From Bradyrhizobium nanningense (GTDB lineage: Bacteria; Pseudomonadota; Alphaproteobacteria; Rhizobiales; Xanthobacteraceae): a DNA stretch of 64,000 bases. The stretch spans positions 1 to 64,000 of the forward strand of contig NZ_LBJC01000007.1 of assembly GCF_004114535.1 (NCBI RefSeq). The letters run 5' to 3'. Position numbers and translations under genes: made by a program. This document shows positions 17,980 to 25,835 of the stretch, one piece after another. The notes under the pieces are model-generated. The model ran no database searches. It had not been told where the DNA came from and saw only the letters and a list, made by a program, of their open reading frames with translations. Numbering within the stretch: the stretch's first letter is position 1; each line of letters begins with the position of its first letter.

Positions 17980-18585
17980 ATGTCGAAGGAATCGCGCAAG
18001 TTCCATGTGCCGGACGCGCTGGCGAATCTCTACGATTTCGCCAACACGCTGGATTTGCGGCACTTCACCCATCGCGGCGTCCAGCATCAGCAGACGGACG
18101 AGCTGCAAAATCTTGCCGCGCTCGACGAATGGATGCGCCAGCGTGGGCTGGCCGAACGTGCCGCTGCGCCATCGCAGAAGACCTTCGAGGCGGCCTTGCG
18201 ACTGCGCGCCGCGATTCGCGACTACCTCAAATGCGAGCCGGCGGAGCGCCGTCGCAAACCAGCCGTCATCGCCCCGCTCAACGCTGCGATGAAGCCTTTT
18301 GCACTGCATGTCGCCGCCATCGGCAAGGATGGTTTTGCACTCCGGCCGGTGATGAGCGATGCGCAAGCGGGCCTGTCGGCGATCGTCGCCGAATTGTACG
18401 ACGCGGCCTTGGCCGGCACGCTCGATCGGCTGAAGATGTGCGCCGCCGACGAGTGCCAGCGGGTGTTCTTCGATCGCTCGAAGCCCGGCACGCGGCGCTG
18501 GTGCCAATCCACCTTGTGCGGCAACCGGGAAAAGACGCGGACCTATCGAGAGCGCCACAGGCGCGATAACACATCGGAGATCTGA
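17980..18585 (+). CDS. CGNR zinc-finger / ABATE-domain protein, likely transcriptional regulator
   Basis: This 201-residue protein has an N-terminal ABATE-like region (FANTLDLRHF, then helical segments with LAALDEWMRQRG) and a C-terminal CGNR zinc finger: CAADECQRVFFDRS, then RWCQSTLCGNREKTRTYRERH. The paired cysteines and the CGNR motif are complete. Such proteins are often encoded beside enzyme genes and are thought to be stress or substrate-responsive regulators. It is divergent from the dehalogenase homologue. Confidence 0.88.
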   Translation: MSKESRKFHVPDALANLYDFANTLDLRHFTHRGVQHQQTDELQNLAALDEWMRQRGLAERAAAPSQKTFEAALRLRAAIRDYLKCEPAERRRKPAVIAPLNAAMKPFALHVAAIGKDGFALRPVMSDAQAGLSAIVAELYDAALAGTLDRLKMCAADECQRVFFDRSKPGTRRWCQSTLCGNREKTRTYRERHRRDNTSEI

Positions 18586-18628
18586 CGACCCGCGAGCTTG
18601 GAAGAAGGCTGGTCCCGGTGTTTACTGG

Positions 18629-19324
18629 ATGCCGGCGTCCCCGACAGGATCGAGAGGATCACATCGATTGTCCGACAAGCTTCGCGTTCTCATTACCGGC
18701 TTCGGGCCGTTTCCCGGCGCACCTCATAATCCGACCCAGCCGCTGGTGGCGCGGCTCGCGCAACTGCGTCGTCCGGCGCTCGATGATGTCGCGGTCTCCA
18801 GCCACATCTTCCCGGTCACCTATGCCGCGGTCGACCGCCAATTGCCTGATGTGCTCGCGAAGGTGAAGCCGGATGCGCTCTTGATGTTCGGCCTCGCTGC
18901 GCGCACGCCTTACCTGCGCATCGAGACCCGCGCGCGCAACGCCGTCACCATGCTCTGGCCCGATGCCGCCAACACGCGCTCGAGCAAGCGCGGCATCGCC
19001 GGCCATGCCGACGCCATGACATTCGGTCCGCATACGGCAAGGCTGCTGCGCGCCGCGCGCCTCACCGGCATCGATGCACGATCCTCGCGCGATGCCGGCG
19101 CCTATCTCTGCAACTATTTGAGCTGGCGCGCGATCGAGAACGTAAAGGCAGGTGGTCCGCAGCTTGCCGCGTTCATCCACATCCCCCTGCTTGCGCGCAG
19201 CGGCGCCGTGCGCCGCAAGGGCGCAGCCCTGATCACGCTGGAGGAGCTGGTGGACGCCGGGGAGGCGATGCTGATGGAGATGGTGCAGTTGGCACGGAAG
19301 GCGCGGAACACGCAGGTTTCGTAG
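18629..19324 (+). CDS. Pyroglutamyl-peptidase I family (C15) protein
   Basis: This protein of about 218-231 residues belongs to peptidase family C15, which removes N-terminal pyroglutamate. It has ITGFGPFPGAPHNPTQPLV at the N-terminus. The catalytic Glu sits in YLRIETRARN, the Cys in DAGAYLCNYLSW and the His in AAFIHIPLL, so the triad is intact. It may start at ATG 18629 or at TTG 18668, which is closer to the conserved region and preceded by GAGAGG. The stop codon lies inside a palindromic repeat. Confidence 0.85.
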   Translation: MPASPTGSRGSHRLSDKLRVLITGFGPFPGAPHNPTQPLVARLAQLRRPALDDVAVSSHIFPVTYAAVDRQLPDVLAKVKPDALLMFGLAARTPYLRIETRARNAVTMLWPDAANTRSSKRGIAGHADAMTFGPHTARLLRAARLTGIDARSSRDAGAYLCNYLSWRAIENVKAGGPQLAAFIHIPLLARSGAVRRKGAALITLEELVDAGEAMLMEMVQLARKARNTQVS

Positions 19325-19442
19325 GGTGGATTAGCGCAGCGTAATCCACCCTCTTGGCTCAACGAGCACCGTCGTCGCGGCGAGATGGTGGATTACGCCT
19401 GGCGGACTGCGCTTTGCGCAGCCGCGAGGCTAATCCACCCTA
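19321..19442. repeat. Palindromic repeat, GTAGGGTGGATTAG family
   Basis: GTAGGGTGGATTAG (19321-19334) and CTAATCCACCCTAC (19429-19442) are perfect 14-bp inverted arms. Inner copies of GTAATCCACC and GGTGGATTACGC also pair. It overlaps the stop codon of the peptidase gene, so insertion of the element may have set that gene's end. It is related to the element at 153-242. Confidence 0.75.
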
Positions 19443-19553
19443 CAGCACCTCCTTGCGGTAAACACTTAACCCTACCGCGAACAATCCTCACGGCACCTGC
19501 CGCCCTGCGCTACCTAGGCCTCGCGGACTCCCGCGTCCGCCGGAGGACGCGTC

Positions 19554-20924
19554 ATGGACCTCAATCGCCGTCACCTCATCGGAGCCTCCACCGCCGGCAT
19601 CGCCGGTGCGCTGGCCATGCCGGCCGACGCCGCGCGCGCGGCGCCGCTGATGTCCCTGCTCGGCCGCGACGCTACGCAATACGGCGTGCGGCCCGGCAGC
19701 AGCGAAGATCAGAGCCGCGCGCTGCAACGTGCGATCGATGAGGCGGCGCGGGCGCAGATGCCGCTGGCGTTACCGCCCGGCGTCTACCGCAGCGGGCTGC
19801 TGCGGCTGCCGAAGGGCGCACAGCTGATCGGCGTGCGCGGAGCGACGAAGCTTCTCTTCACCGGCGGGACCTCGGCGATCCAGAGCGACGGCTCTGACGC
19901 GATCGGCCTCACCGGTATCATCTTCGACGGCGGCAGCATTCCACTGCCGGCACGGCGCGGCTTGGTCCACCTGCTCGGCGGACGCGACGTCCGCATTGCC
20001 GATTGCGAGATCACGAATTCGGGCGGCAGCGGCATCTGGCTCGAGCAGGTGTCCGGCGAGATCTCCGGCAATATCTTCACTGACATCGCGGTGACGGCGG
20101 TTGTGTCTTTCGATGCCAAAGGCCTCAACGTCTGCCGCAACACGATTGTCGGCACCAACGACAACGGCATCGAGATCCTGCGCACCGCGATCGGTGACGA
20201 CGGCACGCTGGTCACTGATAACCGCATCGAGAACATCAAGGCCGGTCCCGGCGGCTCCGGCCAATACGGCAACGCCATCAATGCCTTTCGTGCCGGCAAC
20301 GTGATCGTGCACGGCAATCGCATCAGGAATTGTGATTACTCCGCCGTGCGCGGCAACTCCGCTTCGAACATCCACATCACCGGCAACAGCGTCAGCGACG
20401 TGCGCGAGGTCGCGCTCTACTCGGAGTTCGCGTTCGAAGCCGCCGTGATCGCCAACAACATTGTCGATGGCGCCGCCGTCGGCGTCTCCGTCTGCAATTT
20501 CAACGAAGGCGGCCGCATCGCGGTGGTCCAGGGCAACATCATCCGCAATCTGATCCCGAAGCGCCCGATCGGCACCGCGCCGGATGATGATGCCGGCGTC
20601 GGCATCTACATCGAGGCGGACACTTCGGTGACCGGCAATGTGATTGAGAACGCGCCGTCCTACGGCATCGTCGCCGGCTGGAGCAAATATCTGCGCGACG
20701 TCGCGATCACGGGCAACGTGATCCGCAAGGCCTTCGCGGGTGTGGGCGTCTCCGTCGTGCCGGGCGCCGGCATCGCGCTGGTCAACAACAACATGATCTC
20801 GGACACCCCGCGCGGCGCCGTCGTCGGCCTCGATCACGCCCGTGCCGTGACCTCGGATCTGTCGGCAGACGGCGCGCAGCGATTTGCGCAGGTGGTGCTC
20901 GGCGGGAATGCGGTGCGAAGGTAG
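19554..20924 (+). CDS. Tat-exported parallel beta-helix repeat protein (TIGR03808-like)
   Basis: This 456-residue protein has a twin-arginine signal (NRRHLIGASTAGIAGALA, cleavage near AARAAP). An N-terminal pectate-lyase-type segment follows (ALQRAIDEAARAQMPLALPPGVYRSG). Then come many short strand-turn repeats containing N-x-I, such as SGNIFTDI, GNRIRNCDYSAVRGNS and GNVIENAPSYGI, which form a right-handed beta helix. This matches the twin-arginine-translocated repeat family TIGR03808, whose function is unknown. CGGAGGA precedes the ATG. Confidence 0.88.
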   Translation: MDLNRRHLIGASTAGIAGALAMPADAARAAPLMSLLGRDATQYGVRPGSSEDQSRALQRAIDEAARAQMPLALPPGVYRSGLLRLPKGAQLIGVRGATKLLFTGGTSAIQSDGSDAIGLTGIIFDGGSIPLPARRGLVHLLGGRDVRIADCEITNSGGSGIWLEQVSGEISGNIFTDIAVTAVVSFDAKGLNVCRNTIVGTNDNGIEILRTAIGDDGTLVTDNRIENIKAGPGGSGQYGNAINAFRAGNVIVHGNRIRNCDYSAVRGNSASNIHITGNSVSDVREVALYSEFAFEAAVIANNIVDGAAVGVSVCNFNEGGRIAVVQGNIIRNLIPKRPIGTAPDDDAGVGIYIEADTSVTGNVIENAPSYGIVAGWSKYLRDVAITGNVIRKAFAGVGVSVVPGAGIALVNNNMISDTPRGAVVGLDHARAVTSDLSADGAQRFAQVVLGGNAVRR

Positions 20925-20946
20925 GCGCGGCTGCCAGCCGGGCCGC

Positions 20947-21012
20947 GCATCCTTCGAGGCTCGCCATGGGACGCCTCGCGTCCCATGCCTCGCGCCTCAG
21001 GATGACGGGGGC
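20947..21012. repeat. Dispersed repeat, CATCCTTCGAGGC...CCTCAGGATGACGGG type
   Basis: ATCCTTCGAGGCTCGCC at the left and GCCTCGCGCCTCAGGATGA at the right form imperfect inverted arms around a short palindrome (GGGACGC...GCGTCCC). It occupies the gap between convergent genes. Confidence 0.6.
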
Positions 21013-21051
21013 GAAGGATATGGCTCCGGTCCTCTGCCCTCACCTGCGGCG

Positions 21052-21816
21052 TTAGAACGCGTTCCTGAGCAGCGGGTACTTGGCTTCCAGGCCGTCGAGG
21101 CTAAAGGTGAATTCGACGACGCGCTCGGGGGCTGCGACGATCTCCTCGGCCGGCGGGGCGAATTGCGGCAGGAGCGCCGCCATCGCAGCAGGCGCAGTCT
21201 TCGGCGGCTTCGCGGCAGGCACCGCGAGCGGCGGCTTCACGTCCGGCGCGGTGAATTGAGCCATTGCGGCGGGCGCGGCGAGCGGCGGCCTCACGGCAGG
21301 TGCTGCGAGCGGTGCCCTCGCCGCGGGAGCCCTAAGCGGCGGCATCTCGGCAGGCGCGGTAAACGACGCCAAAGCTGCGGGTGCGGCGAGCGGCGCGAGC
21401 GGGGCTTCGGTGATTTCGGCAAGGACGTCCGGCTTCGAATCGAGCCTGACCGGCACGGCCGTCTCGGGGGCGATGTGGACGGCCTTCGGCTGCATGCTCT
21501 GCGCTTGCTGCTCACGCGGAAATACGCGGGGCATGGTCGCCGGCGACCAACCGAATGCCGGCGTCACGCTCGCCGCCGCCTCGGCGACGTCCCCACCGGT
21601 CGCGAGCGCGCGCCAGGTCTGGACGGCGCGCTTGGCTTCCTGGATGTTTTCGAGGAATGCGATCTCGGTGTGATAGCGGCGCCAGCGGCCGGTCTCGAAC
21701 ATTTCGGAGAGATGTTGCAGCCGCTGCTCGGCGAGGGCGCACCAGCGCGCCGCGACGTCGCGGCCAACAGCCACGGCACGACCAGACGCGCAGTCAGATT
21801 CTTGGCGATGTGTCAT
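21052..21816 (-). CDS. TIGR03809-like protein with Pro/Ala-rich repeat tail
   Basis: The 254-residue protein has a conserved N-terminal part of about 90 residues (ARWCALAEQRLQHLSEMFETG, RRYHTEIAFLENIQEAKRA) that matches TIGR03809-type proteins of Bradyrhizobium relatives. Residues about 130-225 are low-complexity Ala/Pro repeats with recurring APAA and PPLAAP units. It ends in a short conserved tail, VEFTFSLDGLEAKYPLLRNAF-like. It has no signal peptide. It is convergent with the TIGR03808-like gene. The function is unknown. Confidence 0.75.
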   Translation of the reverse strand: MTHRQESDCASGRAVAVGRDVAARWCALAEQRLQHLSEMFETGRWRRYHTEIAFLENIQEAKRAVQTWRALATGGDVAEAAASVTPAFGWSPATMPRVFPREQQAQSMQPKAVHIAPETAVPVRLDSKPDVLAEITEAPLAPLAAPAALASFTAPAEMPPLRAPAARAPLAAPAVRPPLAAPAAMAQFTAPDVKPPLAVPAAKPPKTAPAAMAALLPQFAPPAEEIVAAPERVVEFTFSLDGLEAKYPLLRNAF

Positions 21817-22096
21817 GAACCAGCCCGTCAGGAGAAAACACGGACGCGGGGACGCAACGCACACGAATCAATTTAGACGCGACATGAATATTTTGTGGAA
21901 AAGTTTTGACTTGTCCAGCAACGGCACCGCGTTCGTCGTCAAACACCGTAGTCGTGCGGAGATTTGCTGTGATTTCGAGTCAAGCTTCGCACAAGCATAG
22001 CGGGCTTGCGGCTTGCTGCACGAGCGACGGCCATCGTTGCCGGCGCGACCTTTCAACCGAAAGCTGAACGCGCGCGAAATTCAAAGAATCGGACGC

Positions 22097-22199
22097 CCAG
22101 AGCATCGGTTCCGGTTGAATCAGAACCCATGCTCTGGATTCTCGCTTTGACGCGTTTTCTTCACGCGAACCGGAATCTACGTCGCTCAAAAACGCTCTG
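22097..22199. repeat. Dispersed repeat with CCAGAGCAT...ATGCTCTGG hairpin
   Basis: CCAGAGCATCGGTT (22097-22110) and AACCCATGCTCTGG (22124-22137) form an imperfect hairpin. A second part has CGCGTTTTCTTCACGCG and ends CTCAAAAACGCTCTGA. The layout matches a repeat that is common in Bradyrhizobium-type genomes. Confidence 0.6.
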
Positions 22200-22208
22200 A
22201 AAAGAGAA

Positions 22209-22238
22209 GACCCGTCCGGGGGGACAACCGGACGGGTC
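22209..22238 (-). terminator. Intrinsic terminator of the sigma/anti-sigma/subtilisin operon
   Basis: GACCCGTCCGG (22209-22219) and CCGGACGGGTC (22228-22238) form a perfect 11-bp stem with an eight-base loop. Read on the minus strand the stem is followed by TTCTCTTTTC, a U-rich tail, so it fits termination of the minus-strand operon ending at 22400. Confidence 0.75.
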
Positions 22239-22399
22239 AAGCCATATGGGCGCTTGGGGTGGATGGGCGCTCGCGCCTGATATGACTGATGGGGAGGGAT
22301 AACCGCTCCCACATAATTTGGTCGTGGCAGGGAGCTGAACGTTCAACGCGGCATTCGCTTTTTTGACCTTCGATCTCGCGCGCGTCTTTGACGCAGCCG

Positions 22400-24115
22400 C
22401 TATCGCGCCGCCGGCCTATCCGCCTGAGAAACCGTGGATTTATCATCCGCGCTCGACAGCGAGGGTTGTTCGATCGCGCGGCTGCCGGGCTCATCGCGAC
22501 GCTTGGCGGTATCTTCACGTTTTGTTGTACCGGACGCCGCCGCGACCGGCGTCGCGCTGTCAGCGGGAACGGCCGTGACCGCGGCAAACGCGTCGGTCTG
22601 GCCGTCGCCGAACAACTCGTCACGCCCAGGAGAGCCGAGATCGCGCGCCGTCTTCGCCAGCGTCATGCGCAGCGCTTCCGGCTTCAAGGTGTAATTGCGC
22701 TCGAGCAGCAACGCCGCGACGCCGGAGACATAGGCGGCCGAGAACGATGTTCCCGACGTCATCTGGTATTTGCCGTCCGGCGCCGGCACGAAGATGTCGA
22801 CCCCGGGCGCTGCGACGGCGATGTAATTGCCGCGATTGGACGCGGCGAACAGCCGGTCCTGCTGGTCGGTCGCGCTGACCGCGATCACGTTCGGATTGGC
22901 GGCCGGATAGAGCGGCGGCGATTTCGCGCCGGCGTTGCCGGCGGCCGCAATCAGCACGAGGCCGCGCGCGGCGGTGGCCGCGATGGCGCGCTCGATCACC
23001 GCGTCCTTTGGACCGGCAAAGCTCATATTGACGATCTGCGCGCCGTGCTCGGCGGCGTAATTCAGCGAGCGCAGGATGATGTAGGACGAGCTTTCGGCGC
23101 CGCCATTGGCACCACCGAAGGCACGGATCGCGATGATGCGCGCCTCGGGCGCGCTACCCATCAGCCGGGCATGCGCCACGATCGCGCCGGCGATCCCGGT
23201 GCCGTGGATGTGCGGCCCCTCGGCGCTGCCAAGCGCATCGAAATTGTCGGCGACGGAATCGGCAAGCTCGGGATGCCTGGCGTCGATGCCGGAGTCGATC
23301 ACGGCAACCGTGACGTTGGCGCCGCGCGCCAGCGTGTGCGCCTGCGGCAGGCGGAGCTTGGCCAAGGCATATTGCGCGGGATCGCCCTCGCTCGGGATCG
23401 TCGATTTCTGGTCCTGGAGCACATAACGGAAGTTCGGCTGGACCGAGCGCACACTGCCGTCGGCCGAAAATTCGCGCCGCACCGTCTCGTACGGTCGGCC
23501 ATCGGTGATGCGGAACAGACCGAACGTGGCCCCGATCAGCGGGAAATTCTCCGAAGAGACGCGCGTCAAGCCGTGCCGGCGGGCAAGCGCGTCGGCATCG
23601 CCGGGCGACAGCGTGCCATCGATCTCCGCCACGAATTCGTTGGCGAAGCTGCGCAGATTGGCGGCGGCCGGCGTGGCGTCGCCCCGGCCCTTGCCAGCGC
23701 TCTTCTTGCCGGATTTGGCTGAGCCATTGCCGCCTGTGTTCGGCTGCGCCAGGCATTCTCCATCGGCATCGCGATAGGGTGCGGTGCAGGCCGGATACAG
23801 GTTCGGCGAGTAGCGCGCATAGGGCAGCACCGTCGTGGTCGGCCGGATGCGCGAGGTCGTGGTGTGGGGAATCGTCGCGATCGTCCGTGGGCCGCGATCG
23901 ACGCTGACGGCGCGCGCGGCGATATTGGGACTGACCCGTGGGGTGATGTTCGTAGAGATGGTCGGCGTTCGCGAGGGCACGCTGATCGTGGGCGTGCGCA
24001 TGATCGCCTGCGCCTGCGCAACCTCGACGCCGAGACAGGCGGCGATCAGAAGCGCGGCGCCGACCGATGAAGCGTAGGCCCCGGCGCGCACCCTGCTCTC
24101 GGATTTGCCAATCAT
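22400..24115 (-). CDS. Exported S8 (subtilisin) family serine peptidase
   Basis: This 571-residue protein has an N-terminal signal peptide (hydrophobic residues about 17-30, AQA at 35-37) and a Thr/Pro-rich linker. A prodomain-like segment follows (about 155-235: strand FVAEIDG, helix, strand FGLFRITDG, strand RSVQPNFRYVLQ). The peptidase domain has Asp274 (VIDSGID), His304 (HGTGIAG), Asn394 (AAGNAG) and Ser457 (SGTSFSAAYVSG), so the triad is complete. It starts 16 bases after the anti-sigma gene, the third gene of a sigma/anti-sigma/peptidase operon. It may cleave the anti-sigma periplasmic domain or be a sigma-regulated effector; neither is proven. Confidence 0.9.
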   Translation of the reverse strand: MIGKSESRVRAGAYASSVGAALLIAACLGVEVAQAQAIMRTPTISVPSRTPTISTNITPRVSPNIAARAVSVDRGPRTIATIPHTTTSRIRPTTTVLPYARYSPNLYPACTAPYRDADGECLAQPNTGGNGSAKSGKKSAGKGRGDATPAAANLRSFANEFVAEIDGTLSPGDADALARRHGLTRVSSENFPLIGATFGLFRITDGRPYETVRREFSADGSVRSVQPNFRYVLQDQKSTIPSEGDPAQYALAKLRLPQAHTLARGANVTVAVIDSGIDARHPELADSVADNFDALGSAEGPHIHGTGIAGAIVAHARLMGSAPEARIIAIRAFGGANGGAESSSYIILRSLNYAAEHGAQIVNMSFAGPKDAVIERAIAATAARGLVLIAAAGNAGAKSPPLYPAANPNVIAVSATDQQDRLFAASNRGNYIAVAAPGVDIFVPAPDGKYQMTSGTSFSAAYVSGVAALLLERNYTLKPEALRMTLAKTARDLGSPGRDELFGDGQTDAFAAVTAVPADSATPVAAASGTTKREDTAKRRDEPGSRAIEQPSLSSADDKSTVSQADRPAAR

Positions 24116-24131
24116 CGGCTCAGCGGCGCGC

Positions 24132-24827
24132 CTAGGGCGCCGCGACGGCAAGGTTGACGAACTTCTCGCGCTGCATCTTGCCGAGCAGCGAAGCGAGCTC
24201 GTCCTGGCTCATGGCTTTGTCGAACTGGAGACGGAACATGCCGCCCTTGGCTCCGTCGATGATCGAGGCGTGGTAGCTGTCGAGCAGCCCTGTGATGTCG
24301 GAAATGCGCGCCTCTGGCGTGAAGCGCACCAATGCGCGCGCTGGCGCGGCGGTGCTGCCAAGCTCGCGCGTGATCGGCGTGCCGGTCGAGAGCGAGGCGG
24401 TCTGGAAGGTCGCGGGCTGGTTCTTCATCAGCACGGCGCCGATGATTCCGGCCTGCAGCACGAGCGCGACGGCGCCAAGGCTCGCCGACCACGCCAGCGT
24501 GCGCGGCGACAGGCTCGCGAAGAAGGTCGAGATGCGCGCTGACAGCGGCAGCGAGCCGCTTCCCCGCGCCGGCTCGGCGTCAATCGCGGCGAACAGCTTC
24601 TGCATCGCGCGTGCCGACGGAGCCCCTAAGCTCTCGTTCAAATGAATGGTCTCTTCATATTCGCCGCGGATCGCGGCATATTGCTTGGCAAGCCCGGGAT
24701 CGCGCGCCAGCGCTTCCTCGACACGGCGCGCATCGCGCGCGTTCAGCGTGCCGGCAGCGTGCCAGGGCAGCAGCAGTTCAATTTCACTGGGCTCTTGCTC
24801 CAGCATCTTCTTGCTCAAAGCCATCAT
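24132..24827 (-). CDS. Membrane anti-sigma factor with periplasmic prodomain-like domain
   Basis: This 231-residue protein has a cytoplasmic N-terminus (EIELLLPWHAAGTLNARDARRVEEAL, the anti-sigma fold but without zinc cysteines). One membrane segment lies at about residues 111-134, and a periplasmic C-terminal domain at about 164-231. The latter reads as strand-helix-strand-strand-helix-strand (ALVRFTPEA, ITGLLDSY, GMFRLQFDK, LASLLGKMQ, FVNLAVAAP), the pattern of subtilisin prodomain/I9 inhibitors. It overlaps the sigma stop codon by four bases and is co-transcribed with the S8 peptidase. It probably sequesters the neighbouring sigma factor. Confidence 0.85.
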   Translation of the reverse strand: MMALSKKMLEQEPSEIELLLPWHAAGTLNARDARRVEEALARDPGLAKQYAAIRGEYEETIHLNESLGAPSARAMQKLFAAIDAEPARGSGSLPLSARISTFFASLSPRTLAWSASLGAVALVLQAGIIGAVLMKNQPATFQTASLSTGTPITRELGSTAAPARALVRFTPEARISDITGLLDSYHASIIDGAKGGMFRLQFDKAMSQDELASLLGKMQREKFVNLAVAAP

Positions 24828-25393
24828 GGCCAGCCTCGCTCAACGCCGGCTGCCTTCAGCAGTTCGGCCAATTTCTTGCGCGCATAGAACAAGCGCGTCT
24901 TCACAGTGTTCTCCGGTATCCCGACGATTTCGGCCACCTCTTCCACGGACTTCTCGTGGTAGTAGACGAGATCGACGATTTCCCGGTGTTCCGGCGAGAG
25001 GCCCGTCAAACACCCCCGCAACGTTGCACTGGTATCCTTCTTCTGCACCACCGTTTCCGGATCGTCGGCCGTATCCTCGATCGCGTTCGCGGCGTCTTCG
25101 TCCAGTTCAAAATCCTTTCTGCGCCGGAGCGCAGACAGGGCCTTGAATCGGGTGATTGCCAGCAGCCAGGTGGAAACTGCGGATCGGCCCTCAAACTTGC
25201 CGGCCTGACGCCAGACGTCGAGAAACACCTCGCTGATGAGGTCTTCCGCCGCCTGCTCGTCCCGGACGAGCCTGAGCCCGAACCTGTAAACCCTGACGTG
25301 GTGCCGCCCGTACAGCACCTGCATGGCGAGCCGGTCACCCTGAGCGATCCTGGCGATTAGGACCTCGTCCGAAGCCGACTGTGTCACGCTCAA
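24824..25393 (-). CDS. ECF-family RNA polymerase sigma factor
   Basis: This 189-residue protein has sigma region 2 (YRFGLRLVRDEQAAEDLISEVFLDVWRQ and the following STWLLAITRFKALSALRRR) and region 4 (LSPEHREIVDLVYYHEKSVEEVAEIVGIPENTVKTRLFYARKKL). It probably controls an envelope or secreted-protein response together with the coupled anti-sigma. The start is TTG at 25393, with GTG at 25387 as an alternative. It heads the operon. Confidence 0.92.
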   Translation of the reverse strand: MSVTQSASDEVLIARIAQGDRLAMQVLYGRHHVRVYRFGLRLVRDEQAAEDLISEVFLDVWRQAGKFEGRSAVSTWLLAITRFKALSALRRRKDFELDEDAANAIEDTADDPETVVQKKDTSATLRGCLTGLSPEHREIVDLVYYHEKSVEEVAEIVGIPENTVKTRLFYARKKLAELLKAAGVERGWP

Positions 25394-25835
25394 AGGCCAT
25401 CTCGCAAAGTTGGTCGGGTCGGCGCAGCGGACGGTTCGACGGGTGGTGCAAAATTGTTCAACTTACCGCAGTCGGACGGGCGCCTGTGTGATCCACCCCA
25501 CATACGCGCTTTTTTCTCGTCCCGCACGCGGCTGTCGGCCGCCACAATCCAGATTGGTAACATAATACTGAGATACTTCCCTGCGGAATGCCTGTCCGGC
25601 ACAGGCGGCCCCGGCCTCATCCGGTTCCATAGCAGCGTTGCACGACATATGTCTCGCCAAGCCCAACTTAGGCTCGATCGCATCGCAAACCGATGCCTGA
25701 TCGCCGGCAAAATTTCTCCTGCCAGCCCATTACCTTGTTCCGTGCTGCACGGTTCGGATTCGGTTTCAAAAGGATACCAAACCTAAAGGCTTGCCACGTA
25801 GATTTTTACGCTGACATCCACCTGTTGGCGGGACC
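25394..25835. other. Divergent promoter region between sigma gene and GGDEF gene
   Basis: These 442 bases have lower GC than the flanks and contain no supported gene. They must hold both promoters. I found a weak minus-strand ECF-like signal (25435-25461) and no clear promoter for the GGDEF gene. Confidence 0.5.
25435..25461 (-). promoter_or_regulatory. Possible autoregulated ECF promoter
   Basis: On the minus strand TTGAACAA is followed by CGTCGAA, with 15 bases between GAAC and GTC. ECF promoters typically have a GAAC -35 and a CGTC/GTC -10 element, with a spacing nearer 16-18. The location about 40 bases upstream of the sigma start is right, but the evidence is weak. Confidence 0.25.

Larger units (their letters stand above)
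21817..22399. other. Long intergenic region with repeat and terminator
   Basis: These 583 bases hold no convincing gene. An A+T-rich stretch (about 21870-21930) probably contains the promoter of the TIGR03809-like gene. A dispersed repeat occupies 22097-22199, and a strong hairpin at 22209-22238 ends minus-strand transcription from the subtilisin operon. Confidence 0.6.
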
